Shown here one piece after another: positions 47,368 through 57,130 of a DNA stretch of 64,000 nucleotides (within the stretch, counting starts at the first letter, position 1; every line of letters begins with the position of its first letter). The stretch covers positions 165,361,741 to 165,425,740 of the forward strand of contig CM041465.1 of NCBI GenBank assembly GCA_023213395.1, written 5' to 3'. The stretch is from Cycas panzhihuaensis (Eukaryota > Cycadophyta). The notes beneath the pieces are model-generated. The model did no database searches, had not been told where the DNA came from, and worked only from the letters and a program-made list of their open reading frames with translations. The translations under genes and the position numbers were made by a program.

Positions 47368-47685
47368 TGAAGGATTTGAAAACATCGAGATAGAGTAGAA
47401 CAAAAATCAAATAATCAATCCATTGTATTGTATGAGCATAACAAACTATTACATGCAATCCATGTTGGAGAGCATGTATAACTTTCTAAATAGAGGTGGT
47501 ATCAAAAGACACCAGGGTTTGTCACCATAGTAAATATATAGTTTGAGGGAGGAGGGAAACCTCTTTAACCTCTAAAATTTAAAATATATTAAAATAGTAC
47601 TTAACTAAAGTAACACTTAACCTTACCTTACTTACCTTCACATGTGTAAATGGGAGGAGTGGGGTGATAAACATTAACCCTAACA
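47368..47685 (-). repeat. T9 5' LTR (318 bp)
   Basis: On the minus strand it begins TGTTAGGGTTAATG and ends CCTTCA. It is 12 bp shorter than its partner, mainly because the 'gtgagtgcacacat' block is missing. Confidence 0.88.
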
Positions 47686-47690
47686 TTGTT

Positions 47691-49140
47691 ATTATGGGAG
47701 AAAGTTATTGCTATTTTAAAGACTACTTTTTTGTATTAAAAAAAAAGTGAAGAAATTTTATTCCTTCTTTTTATAAGGTTTAAAAGCCCATTATAAACGT
47801 GAGTAAAAAAATACCTGGATCAGAGCAATATCCAATGTCCTCACTTACTTATCAGCATTATATTTTAGTACTCCAAATTCACTTCAAGCAAGCACTCTAA
47901 AGACACTCTAAGCAAGCACTCTATTTTCACTTATATGTATGTTTGATGCAAATTTGATAATCTTTTCACTCTCCCTAAAATGAATGCATCATATACATTA
48001 CTTTCTACCATCTTGTACCTATTCATATACTTGCCAAGGTTGAGACACCTTCATTGGCATAATGCCATGCCATAAAGGAGGTGTGGGTTTCAAGTTGGGA
48101 CTGGATTGAACTAGATATTAGTGAGGTTTGGTTAGCTATATCATCATGCCTCAATTAGGGATCATTCTGATAACTAACCAGGAAAATTAAAACTTTAATA
48201 CAAGATTAAAATATACCTAATCTAATATCCATCATGGCCATAGGTATGCACATACCACTCTTTAGAGGAGGTATATAGTTGCTCATTAGTGAACTGGGTG
48301 AGGATTGGGAGTACCTGGGCTCTGTTGTGACTTAGATTACATCACCAAGCACAATTGCAGGTATTGTAGGTGAATGCCAACTTAATACTACTAGAAGCCT
48401 AAGCATCCATTCAACAACCTCAACTACTTGTTAGACACAAGTTAGAGGTTATTGGGTTAATTACATATCTTATATTTGAGTTTCATGTCATGTACACCCA
48501 ATGATGTTAGCTTCTACATTGGCCTACAATCTTATATATTGATTACTTATTTATAAAAAGTGATCCATAGTGTAATCACAATCATAGTGCTTCTCATATT
48601 CTTGCTACATCAGATTAATATTTGCCACAAGTGTTAGTGGTCAATATTCATTGTAGTGCTTCTCATATTCCTACTGCATTAGGTTTATATTTGTCACAAG
48701 TACTAGTGGTAAATTTTCATCATAGTGCTTCTCATATTCCTGTTGCATTAGGTTAATGTTTGTCACAAGTGTTGATGACTTTTCTCTAAGTTGCCCACTT
48801 CATCTTTGAGCAACCATTCTCACTTTTTCTTTCTTCTTCTACATTGTTTCATTGCATCTCCTATTTATAAACAATGATTGATCATTTATTCCCATCACTC
48901 CTATAGTCCCTTATTCATTTTTTCCCTTCTCAAAAGATACTGTGTCTTTATAGTTTAAGCAAAATGTGAATTGCATTCTTAAAAGGAAAGAAAATTGGGA
49001 TATATAGTTCACTAGTGTCAGAAATACTATAAAGTATAAAGGTCTTTAGAGAGATCACTTACAACATACACCATTTGTTGCTGCTACAACTACCACAGTT
49101 ACTTCTAGAGTATCTGCTCTAACTACTCCTACTAAAGTTG
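47691..49140. other. T8 leader, middle part
   Basis: Gene-free sequence between T9 and T10, apart from a tandem repeat (48585-48779, listed separately). The last 80 bp before T10 (49060-49140) are Thr/Ala/Val-codon-like and may be the beginning of T8 gag or its upstream region. Confidence 0.45.
48585..48779. repeat. 69-bp tandem repeat, nearly three copies
   Basis: Units start at 48585, 48654 and 48723, each with TAGTGCTTCTCATATTC, then a 'gcattaggttaatatttg' block and 'cacaagtgttagtgg'. The copies differ at several positions, so the array is not new. It lies in the T8 leader. Confidence 0.8.
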
Positions 49141-49145
49141 TAGCC

Positions 49146-49499
49146 TATTGGGGTTAATGTTCATCACTCCACTCCTACCATTTACGTATGTGAGTATACA
49201 CATGTGAAGGTAAGTAAAGTAAGGTTAAAGTTACTTTAGTTAAGTTATTTTAGTTAAGCATTATTTTATTATATTTTAAATTTTGGAGGTTGGGGAGGTT
49301 TCCTTCCTCCCTCAAACTATATCTTTACTGGGGTGATAAACCCTGGTGTTGTTTGATACCACCTTCTTTTGGACATTTATAATACTCTCTCTCAAAGATG
49401 GATTGAATAACAAAGATTATAGTGTTCATGTATTTATGCTATAATGTTTTGATTATTTGATTATGCTTTGCTCTATCTCCATCATTGTACAATCCTTCA
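49146..49499 (+). repeat. T10 5' LTR (354 bp)
   Basis: It begins TATTGGGG (TG expected) and ends CCTTCA. Next to the 3' LTR it shows a short internal duplication ('ttaagttattttagttaagcatt'). It shares the inverted block 'gggaggtttccttcctccc' with its family. Confidence 0.9.
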
Positions 49500-49658
49500 T
49501 TTGGTATCAAAGCTTATATTGCTGGCCTGTTGTGCCTTCATTTGGTATCAGAGCTTAGATTACTAGCCTATTACACCTTCATTTGGTATTAGAGCTTAGA
49601 TTACTTGCCTGTTGCACCTTCATTTGGTATCAAAGCATAGATCCTGCATAAATTGGCT
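49495..49658 (+). repeat. T10 primer-binding-site array, 41-bp unit, four copies
   Basis: Units beginning CTTCATTTGGTAT start at 49495, 49536, 49577 and 49618; the fourth is partial. The PBS cores are TGGTATCAAAGC at 49502, TGGTATCAGAGC at 49543, TGGTATTAGAGC at 49584 and TGGTATCAAAGC at 49625. Each unit includes the last five bases of the LTR (CTTCA), so the repeat spans the LTR-PBS joint. The copy with the perfect tRNA-Met complement is the second, not the one touching the LTR. Confidence 0.85.
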
Positions 49659-50320
49659 CAGATTTTTGGCATGTTAAAGTTTCTTTTGAGAAGTAAGAAG
49701 ATCCATTAGCATCTGAAGCAGATCTACTCATGGCAAGTGAAATATTAGTTCTATTCATCTTCTACAAAGCTTGTTAACAGTTTCTTGTATTACTTTTTTC
49801 ATTAAAAATCTGATTATTTCTTATTTATATTTATAAAACAACCCATATTTTTCATAGATCTATGTAGGATCACAACTACAATCAATAAAATATTCAGGAT
49901 TTCATCACTTTACGAAGTTTTTATTAATAAGTTCTACATATTTTGTTAAATATTTAATTATTTTTTGGTATATTTGGTCCATTTATTTAATATTTTTTCC
50001 AGATCTATGCAATAGTTCTTTGCGTATTCAAATTTAACAAGTTTCTTAGAGAAGTTATACTACAAGTTTTATTGTTTATTAACCATTTTTTTAGGTTTTG
50101 GAAAAGGGTTAGTTGATAATTATTTATATGATCTAGCTTTTTATATGCTTAGCAAAACTACTACATATGACTGCTTGTTGGAATCCTGGTAAGTCGATCT
50201 GTCTATTGGAGAAATTGATTTGAAGTTTTACCTTATGTGGAAGAAGATCTCATACTCGGAAATTAATTTGCTACAAACCTATTACAACTACATTACTAGG
50301 TTCTTCGTATTTTTATATTC

Positions 50321-50322
<2 letters not shown>

Positions 50323-50408
<86 letters not shown>
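50323..50408. repeat. (AT)43 microsatellite
   Basis: This is an uninterrupted run of AT dinucleotides, 86 bp, in the T10 leader. The exact length may be unreliable in any assembly. The frame read through it is not a gene. Confidence 0.95.
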
Positions 50409-50410
<2 letters not shown>

Positions 50411-51710
50411 TATTTATTTGATACATCTTCATTAATATATTTAAAAGATTTAGTTTCATTTGTAGCTCCGTTGTATGATTATATTCTTCCATGATATATT
50501 TTGAGTTAGTTAGTTTCTCTTATTATATTGTTGGTTGATTATTTGTATTACAATCTTTGTATATTTCTGCCACGATCTTTACTTATACCTCCTCGTATAT
50601 CTTCATTAAAACCAGGAGCACTTGCTTGTTTTACATCTCTGCAAAGAATCTCTAAGTCCCTATCACTGTAGCATCTAAACCAATTGACCCAACCATCTTT
50701 CAAATCTAATTATAGAAGGCTTACATTCAATCCAAGTCGTTGATCTTCCATAGTATCATTTTGTTGCTTGGTCCTCAGCTGACATCGACCATGATCAATT
50801 GATTATTCGCGGAGCGATTATTTCTTGGTCGTTGGTTGACTGGATCAAGATTGATTATTTCTTGTTCGTCACCTGTGGTAGCACTTTCCCTAACCCAATC
50901 CTTATCTCTGCTCTTTACCCTTTCTCTTTTTAGATCACATCAATGAGGGCATTAAACCAAGGTGTGTTGCACCATCTTTCCACACTAGGGGGTCGATTGG
51001 GGGAGCCCAATCCTTGGCCAACTAAACTAAACCAAACTATCTTTAATCATTTCGCCAACTAGTTTGCAAAATGACACAATCACTCTCTATTGCCAATCTT
51101 GCCATGATTATATGTGTCGTAGATTTGAAAGAACCTATTAAAGGAAAGAAGAAACATTGAGGAAAATTTATGCCATAGACTATTGTTACAAATTCTTTTG
51201 GTGACTTTCACTCATATATTAATTAGTAACATAAATCCCTCCAATTGGCCGCTTGAGTAGGGTGGGTTTTCACCTCTTAGAACAACCCTCACTTGGTAGT
51301 GAGCAAGAAGATCAACATAATGGCAAATTGGGAATGTGAATTGCACATATCCTAGAATACCAAGTATTCAATTCAGAATAGGTTTTTCAATTTCGTTTGA
51401 ATCATCAAAGTCCTTTAAATGATCCAGCAGGATCTGCAAATTCACAATCTTCTTCATAAATAGCCATTGTCAAATTTCCTATTACAAAATATGATCTTTC
51501 ATAGTCTTTCTTAATCATGTCCTCCACCGTGTCTCTTAGAATCGATCCTATGACTTCATCCTCTTGTAGAGATTATTATGGAAGAGACTATGCTATGGAA
51601 GGCCTGAACACTGAGGCCGCAATCCTAACTTCCTCAGTTGCATATCAAGCTAACTTCAGTAGAAGATTGTTACTGAAATTGGAATTTGAATTTGATTCGA
51701 GGAGAGGGTC
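50409..51710. other. T10-specific segment, left part (origin unknown)
   Basis: This segment has no counterpart in T5 or T9 that I can see, and looks less AT-rich than the rest of T10. At about 50905-50934 a pyrimidine tract ending in 'tctctttttag' looks like a plant 3' splice site. The 98-codon frame at 51517-51813 is open only by running into T11. It may be captured host DNA or another old insertion; no protein family was recognised. Confidence 0.35.
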
Positions 51711-51715
51711 CTCTC

Positions 51716-51937
51716 TGTTAAGATATAATGTTTTATCTAGGACAGGAAAAGGGGGTCATGTTAGACCAACCCTTAATTGCACTCATGAGATCATGCCACT
51801 TGGCAACATCTGAGTGATTGGTTACATTAGTGGTTGTAACCAACTCTTGACTCTTGTATACTTAAGTGAATTGAATCTCAATAGTAAATCGACTCATTCC
51901 TTTCTCTGTTCATTTCTGAATAGTGTTTGTTTCAACA
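51716..51937 (+). repeat. T11 5' LTR (222 bp)
   Basis: It runs TGTTAAGATA...TTTCAACA with perfect TG/CA ends. A 'cttgtatacttaag' box near 51853-51866 is the likely TATA region. An inverted repeat (ggttacattagtggttgtaacc) lies near 51820-51841. It contains only one CpG, and no indel separates the two LTRs. Confidence 0.97.
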
Positions 51938-51958
51938 TGGTATCAGAGCAGGGTGCTC
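51938..51958 (+). promoter_or_regulatory. T11 primer-binding site (initiator tRNA-Met)
   Basis: TGGTATCAGAGCAGGGTGCT abuts the LTR with no spacer. The first 12 bases are complementary to the 3' end of plant initiator tRNA-Met. Reverse transcription of the element starts here. Confidence 0.95.
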
Positions 51959-52587
51959 AAACTGACATCTCTTGAGGGGAATTCTTCTGTCTGACAAATC
52001 TATCAAGTGCTGAAGGAAGATTTGACAATCAACGTCATTAATTCTTCATTATGCAGGAATCACGGACTGTCTGCACATGCAGACGGGTTTTTTCAACAGT
52101 GTCGGATCGAGACGAAAATTTGTAGGGAGATAGATTGAAGTACACCGAACACATTTCTCTTCTGGAGCGAAGCGTTTTGAGGCCGTTTTCAAGCCCAAAA
52201 CAGACCCTAACCAGTCCGCGCGTTTTTGGAGAAACCAGAGCAAAAATCTCTTCGATTTTCGAAAAAATCCAGGTATTTCTGGTCCGAAATCCTTCACACT
52301 GTAAATACGATTGATTTGCATCCAAATTCGAAGGTTTATTTTGAGGTTTTCAAGTGTTTTTCTCAAAAAAATGATTTCCTGCCCTAGCCGCCGTTTTTCC
52401 TTCTGGAGTCGATTTCTCTCATTTGAAAGGCATTTTCAAAAATCTGACTTCAGATCCTTAAAGGCGACCTAAAAACCTACGTTTTGGGGTACACTTCATT
52501 TTTGGCCGTACACCTAGGGTTTTGTATGGAAATCAAATGCATACCGGATTTGACTTGCCCTAAATCAGATTTTTCAATTCAAAAATC
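51959..52587. other. T11 untranslated leader
   Basis: This is 630 bp between PBS and gag, with CpG-containing patches. The minus-strand frames in it (52038-52366) are chance readings. The leader would carry the RNA packaging signal; none can be pinpointed. Confidence 0.6.
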
Positions 52588-53320
52588 ATGTCTTCCTCTA
52601 TCATTACTACTCGAATCAAAAACCCGACCGGTTCAAATTATCATGTGTGGAAAATCAAAATGGAGACCATTCTGATCATGAAAGACGCCTGGGAAATTGC
52701 GGAGGAAAGGAAACCCGTCCTCCTGCCGGTGATGACAAATTGAAGAGTTGGATTGAAAGGAATAATATGGGTAGTCTTACTCTAAAAATGTCCATTTCAG
52801 ATTCTGTACTTGTCTATGTTGAAAAACTGAAACAAACTTCTGAAATTTGGAAATGTTTAGAAAATCTATATGGTCAAAAGAATAAAGCAAGGATAATCAC
52901 ACTCAAAGAAGAGTTGTACAAACTCCATATGAAAGAAAACGAAGCAGTGGAAGAATTTATGCATAAGATCATCACTGTGAGAAATAATCTCCTGAGTGCT
53001 GGAGGAATGATATCTGAACAAGATCTTGTAGAAATAGTAACTGCCAGGCTGCCCAAATCATTTGATACCATTGTTAACACTATCACTGATAGTGATAGGT
53101 TAGATAAATTAACTCTTGATGAATTGTCAGGATCTTTGTTAAGGCAGAGCGAGAGAAACAAAAGTGCGAAAATACATCGAGTTAGAAGATGCTTTTGCTT
53201 CGGGTTAAGTCTCGGGCAAAGAGGAAGACAACAATTTCGTGCACCAAGCGAATATCGGACTCAGGTCGAGGATCTTTGGTCAAATTCGAGGAGGGCGAGG
53301 ACGCAGAGAAAATAGAGTAT
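52588..53320 (+). pseudogene. T11 gag (frameshifted)
   Basis: The start ATG at 52588 opens a Copia Gag (SNYHVWKIKMETILIMKDAW). After about 44 codons the frame shifts by one base near 52715-52722 (ccc-gtcc, a CpG beside a C run). The long piece to 53160 then carries TSEIWKCLENLYGQKN, EELYKLHMKENEAVEEFMHK and DLVEIVTARLPKSFD (UBN2-type Gag core). Between 53160 and 53290 the readable sequence hops among all three frames (ELEDAFASG, then LSLGQRGRQQFR, then a Gly/Arg-rich part), which implies several small indels. Gag would build the particle. Whether these shifts are real is doubtful given the near-identical LTRs. Confidence 0.88.
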
Positions 53321-54573
53321 GTTACAATTGTGGACGAACTGGGCACTTCGCCAACAATTGCAGAATGTTCGACATATGCTGCTACTGCGGACAGAGTGGA
53401 CACTTTCCTTATCAGTGTCCTCAAAGACGAAATGAAATCTACAAAGGAAAAAGACCTATCGGCGGATACAGCAAAGAAAAAAATGAAGAAGAAGAAGAAG
53501 AAGAAGAAGAAGAGGAGACTGCTTTCATCACAGCATTAGTTACGGGAATGAAAGACAAAGACATTTGGTACATAGATTCAGGAGCCTCTAAACACATGGA
53601 GTCGGAAGATTGGTTCCAAACCATAAGTCCATACAATATGGACAAGTCCGTGGAGCTAGGCGACAAGTACTCCCTTAACATCAAAGGGATTGGAACCATT
53701 TCAAGAATCAATGGGAATGAAAGAAAAATTGGAAATGTCCTCTATGTACCAGACTTGAAGATGAATCTTCTTTCAGTTTCTCAGCTGAGCAAAAAGGGGC
53801 TGAGAACCATTTTCGATGAAGAAGGAAATTGTCACATCCTGGATATGAAAAAAGACGGGAAAACTGTTGGAAAAGGGATCAGATGCAATGATCTCTACAA
53901 ACTCCTGTCAAATCCTGTACTTCCTTGCTTGGAAGAAAAAGCTTGTACTGCTCTTAAATCTGATAATAAAGTTTGGCATTTAAGGTATGGACATCTCCCA
54001 ATTGACACACTTAAACAAATGGAAAAGTCAGAAATGGTAAATGGTTTACCTAATATCACTTCAGATACATTTGTTTGTAAAGGTTGTCAACTTGGAAAAC
54101 AGCATAGGTTTCCCTTTAAAGAAAGCACTTGGAAATCTAAGTCTAAATTGGATCTGATACACACAGATATTTGTGGTCCTATTTTACCATTGTCGATAAA
54201 CGGATGCAGATATTTTCTGACTTTCATTGATGATTTCACTCGAAAAGTTTGGGTATATTTTTTACATAATAAGTCTGAAGTTTTTGAAACATTTAAAGAA
54301 TTTAAGGCAGAAGTTGAGCTAGAATCAGGAATGAAAATCAAGTGTATCAGGTCAGATGGAGGGGGAGAATATATGTCGAACGAGTTCCTAAATTACTGTA
54401 AATACAGAGGAATTCGTAGACAAGTAACAACTCCCTACACTCCACAGTCAAATGGAGTAGCTGAAAGAAAGAATAGGACCTTGATGGAGATGGCTCGAAG
54501 CATGATGTATGGAACAAAGATATCTAAGACATACTGGGCGAGCGGTCGGCCTGACATGCTACTTGATAAATGA
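53239..54573 (+). CDS. T11 gag zinc knuckles, protease and integrase (444 codons open)
   Basis: Domains in order: two zinc knuckles C-x2-C-x4-H-x4-C at residues 28-41 and 47-60; a run of Glu at about 83-93; protease active site YIDSGASKHM with Asp-Ser-Gly at 113-115; pre-integrase domain ending in the HHCC finger (His247, His252, Cys280, Cys283); integrase core with Asp310 (HTDICGP), Asp373 (RSDGGGEY) and Glu409 (NGVAERKNRT). All catalytic residues are present. After TYWA (residue 434) the frame shifts and ends early. The apparent Met start is internal; the natural start is the gag ATG upstream. The proteins would mature Gag-Pol and insert the cDNA into plant DNA. Confidence 0.95.
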   Translation: MHQANIGLRSRIFGQIRGGRGRRENRVCYNCGRTGHFANNCRMFDICCYCGQSGHFPYQCPQRRNEIYKGKRPIGGYSKEKNEEEEEEEEEEETAFITALVTGMKDKDIWYIDSGASKHMESEDWFQTISPYNMDKSVELGDKYSLNIKGIGTISRINGNERKIGNVLYVPDLKMNLLSVSQLSKKGLRTIFDEEGNCHILDMKKDGKTVGKGIRCNDLYKLLSNPVLPCLEEKACTALKSDNKVWHLRYGHLPIDTLKQMEKSEMVNGLPNITSDTFVCKGCQLGKQHRFPFKESTWKSKSKLDLIHTDICGPILPLSINGCRYFLTFIDDFTRKVWVYFLHNKSEVFETFKEFKAEVELESGMKIKCIRSDGGGEYMSNEFLNYCKYRGIRRQVTTPYTPQSNGVAERKNRTLMEMARSMMYGTKISKTYWASGRPDMLLDK

Positions 54574-55160
54574 AGTCCAACCGGGATCTTGAAGAACATT
54601 ACTCGGAGGAAGCTTGGACGGGTTTGAAACCCGATGTAAGTTTTCTTAAGGTTTTTGGTCGAGCATTTGTGCATATTCGATAAAGAGGTCCAAATTAGAT
54701 GCAAAAAGCATAGAATGTGTTTTGATAGGATATAGTAAAAATTCAAAGGCATATAAGTGCATAGATCCTAGAACAAATAAAATCTATATGAGTAGAGACG
54801 TCGTGTTTAATGAAGATACCTCAGAAGAATCCTCACAGATCAAAATAATAGAAAGTGAAAAGGAACAAGGCGCCAAACACAGAATAATGCAGGAAGACGA
54901 AGAAGAAGGTCAGTCAGGAATTACTTCAGAAAGTCAAGAGGAAAATGAGTCAGAAGAAGGACAAGCCGATTCGTCATCAACAACAGGTCAGGGAGACAAC
55001 ATCGAAAAGGAAGGGCCATCATCGTCAACTAATCAGGGAGACATTCCACAGAAGCAAAAAAAAACTGCCAAAATGATATATCAAAACTGTTGAAGAGGGA
55101 AATATATTAGAACAAAAAACTCGAGGGCAAAGGTCAAGAGCTCTCCTAAGCAAAGTTGAA
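54574..55160 (+). pseudogene. T11 integrase C-terminus and linker to reverse transcriptase
   Basis: From 54541 to 54700 the expected sequence (YLIN, then SPTGILKN, EEAWTGLKPD, FLKVFGRAFVHI) is readable only by changing frame about four times. Each change fits a missing base next to C or G, mostly at CpG (aat-gaag, act-cgg, att-cgat). The open piece 54722-55093 follows with GYSKNSKAYKCIDPRTNKIYMSRDVVFNE, the usual integrase end. An acidic Ser/Gln/Glu-rich linker comes next. A shift in a run of nine A (about 55058) and a TGA at a Trp position close the piece. Confidence 0.85.
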
Positions 55161-56086
55161 CCACAAAATTTTGACGAAGCGAAGGATCATCCAGAATGGA
55201 GAGAAGCAATGGACAATGAAATAAATTCAATCAAGAAAAATCAAACGTGGGAATTAGTAGAATTACCTGCTAATAAATCTCATAAAAGCGCAAATGGGTT
55301 TACAAAACTAAGAAAGGAGTTGATGGCCAAATTGAAAAGCACAAGGCAAGGTTAGTTGCAAAAGGATATACTCAAACTGCAGGTATAGATTATGATGAGA
55401 CTTTTTCTCCAGTAGCAAAGATGAACACAGTAAGGACAGTAATTGCCTTAGCTGCTGCCCAAGGTTGGGGAATCTCTCAGATGGACGTAAAGAGTGCCTT
55501 TCTAAACGGTGAACTGGAAGAAGAAGTTTACATGCAACAACCAGATGGATATGCAGAACAGGGAAGAGAAAATCTAGTCTGCAAATTGAAAAAGGCCTTG
55601 TATGGTCTAAAACAAGCACCACGTGCCTGGTATGCAAAACTAGATCACTTTCTTGAAGAAAATAAGTTCATTCGGTGTAATTGATTCGGTTTGTACATAA
55701 GGAAAACAAACAACAAGATAACAATAATTGTTGTTTATGTGGATGATATGCTGCTTACTGGGAATGATGTAGAAGGAATCAAGTGGATCAAAAGTCAACT
55801 TCAGCAAAAGTTCGAAATGACGGATTTAGGTTCACTTAATTATTACTTGGGACTAGAAATAGGTCAACACCAAAATTATGTAACTTTGTCCCAAAGTAAC
55901 TACATCAAAAATCTACTTGTTCGATTTCAGATGGAAAACTGCAATCCATGCACCACACCCATGGAAACAAATTGCGATCTAACAGTAGACAGTATGGAAA
56001 AAGATGCCGATGCTACTTTGTACAGACAAATGATTGGAAGTCTGATCTACCTAATGTACCACGGACCGACATATCCTATTCAGTAG
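55160..56086 (+). pseudogene. T11 reverse transcriptase
   Basis: The RT begins with WREAMDNEINSIKKNQTWEL (about 55199-55258). After a shift near 55285 (aaaagcgc) it continues with KARLVAKGYTQ and DYDETFSPVAKMNTVR. The open piece 55421-55684 has QMDVKSAFLNGELEEEVYM and [24 protein letters not shown] at about 55681 interrupts it. The piece 55691-56086 then has VVYVDDMLLTGND (catalytic Asp pair intact), KFEMTDLGSLNYYLGLEI and the SLIYL block. RT would make the element's cDNA. Apart from the shifts, the motifs are in good order. Confidence 0.93.
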
Positions 56087-56665
56087 GACTAATCTCAAGA
56101 TATATGCAGAATCCAAAGTTGAGACACTGGCAAGCAGCAAAAAGAATTCTGAGATATCTCAAAGGAACAACAGATCTCAAGCTAGTCTATTCAAAGGGGC
56201 ATCCAATCAAAATCACGGGATCTGCGATTGAGGCGGTGACAAAGAACAAAGAAAATCCACAAGTGGATTTTGTTTTCTTGGAAATTCAAAGAATTTCATG
56301 GTGCGGTAAAAACAAGCCACGTGGCTCTCTCCTCGAGCGAGAATATAAAGCGACCACATCAAGAACCCGTGAAGCCATCCGGTTAAGACAACTCTTGCTT
56401 GATTTAAATCAACAATGTAAAGAAGCAACTTCTCTAAAGTGTGACAATCAAAGTGCCATCAAGTGACCAAAAATCCAATTCGCATGCAAGAACAAAACAT
56501 ATTGAAGTTCATCATCATTTTATAAGAGAAAAGTGTAACAAAGAAATAGACTTGGAATACTGTCCGACATCTGAACAAGTTGCAGATCTTCTGACAAAAC
56601 CTCTTGGGAGAGAAAGACTCAGATATTTGAGAGACAAGATTGGACTTTTAGAGATAAAACATTAA
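56075..56665 (+). pseudogene. T11 RNase H domain
   Basis: The reading 56075-56466 is open but crosses several local shifts. VGLISRYMQNPKLRHWQAAKRILRYLKGT is in frame. The next catalytic block (C-D-x-D-W-A) and the ALSST block near 56325 are readable only in neighbouring frames around CpG sites (tgcgatt, cacgtgg, ctcgagcg). LRQLLLDLN and CDNQSAIK follow, then a shift. The final piece 56441-56665 carries HARTKHIEVHHHFIRE and the LLTKPLGRERLRYLRD block, and ends at the polypurine tract. RNase H would remove the RNA template. Confidence 0.88.
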
Positions 56666-56672
56666 GAGGGGG
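56664..56672 (+). promoter_or_regulatory. T11 polypurine tract
   Basis: AAGAGGGGG lies directly before the 3' LTR. It is the expected primer for plus-strand DNA synthesis. T1 and T2 have near-identical tracts. Confidence 0.92.
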
Positions 56673-56894
56673 TGTTAAGATATAATGTTTTATCTAGGAC
56701 AGGAAAAGGGGGTCATGTTAGACCAACCCTTAATTGCACTCATGAGATCATGCCACTTGGCAACATCTGAGTGATTGGTTACATTAGTGGTTGTAACCAA
56801 CTCTTGACTCTTGTATACTTAAGTGAATTGAATCTCAATAGTAAATCGACTCATTCCTTTCTCTGTTCATTTCTGAATAGTGTTTATTTCAACA
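56673..56894 (+). repeat. T11 3' LTR (222 bp)
   Basis: It is identical to 51716-51937 except at 56886. CTCTC follows at 56895-56899. Confidence 0.97.
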
Positions 56895-56899
56895 CTCTC

Positions 56900-57130
56900 T
56901 GCTTTGTAACATACGCTATTTTTCCTCAATGGGGGAGCATAAACCATTGAATGCTTCATTTAAAAGTGTGCCTAACACTTGGGTTGAGTGCGTTGGAGGG
57001 GATGAATCTGGTCATGGTTTTGAGTATTCCAATTTGGTTCGTCATCTCTACTATGGGAAGTAACATGCAATCCTTTTTCTCCAAATGAACACGAAGAATA
57101 TGAATATGATGCTAATTATATGATGCCACA
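56900..57130. other. T10-specific segment, right part
   Basis: The T10 sequence resumes after T11. A 44-codon frame from ATG 56929 to 57063 (includes SVPNTWVECVGGDESGHGFE) has protein-like composition but no family I recognise. Together with 50409-51710 it may be captured DNA. Confidence 0.3.

Larger units (their letters stand above)
43888..47685 (-). mobile_element. T9: gag-only LTR element in the T8 leader
   Basis: The LTRs lie at 43888-44217 (3', 330 bp) and 47368-47685 (5', 318 bp), reading leftward. The exact 5-bp duplication is TTGTT (43883-43887 and 47686-47690). The purine tract on the minus strand is AAGGGGGAGAA, next to the 3' LTR. The internal region is 3.15 kb and contains only a Gag-like frame near the 3' end. 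The LTRs are of the same family as T5 and T10. Confidence 0.9.
51716..56894 (+). mobile_element. T11: very young Copia element in T10
   Basis: The 222-bp LTRs at 51716-51937 and 56673-56894 differ at one base (G at 51929, A at 56886). The duplication CTCTC flanks it (51711-51715 and 56895-56899). PBS, gag with two zinc knuckles, protease, integrase, reverse transcriptase, RNase H and polypurine tract are all present in order. The coding region is broken by many one- or two-base shifts, several of them at or beside CpG. It is the only clearly recent insertion here and the deepest level of the nest. Confidence 0.97.

Noticed and set aside
50220-50435. Frame with a long Ile-Tyr repeat
   Set aside because: It is the translation of the (AT)43 microsatellite and not a protein.
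52038-52366. Two overlapping minus-strand frames of about 100 codons in the T11 leader
   Set aside because: They overlap each other in different frames, have no family motif, and lie in the expected untranslated leader.
53439-53711. Minus-strand frame with a run of Ser over the T11 gag-protease junction
   Set aside because: It is the antisense reading of the poly-Glu tract in T11. The plus strand carries zinc knuckles and a protease active site.
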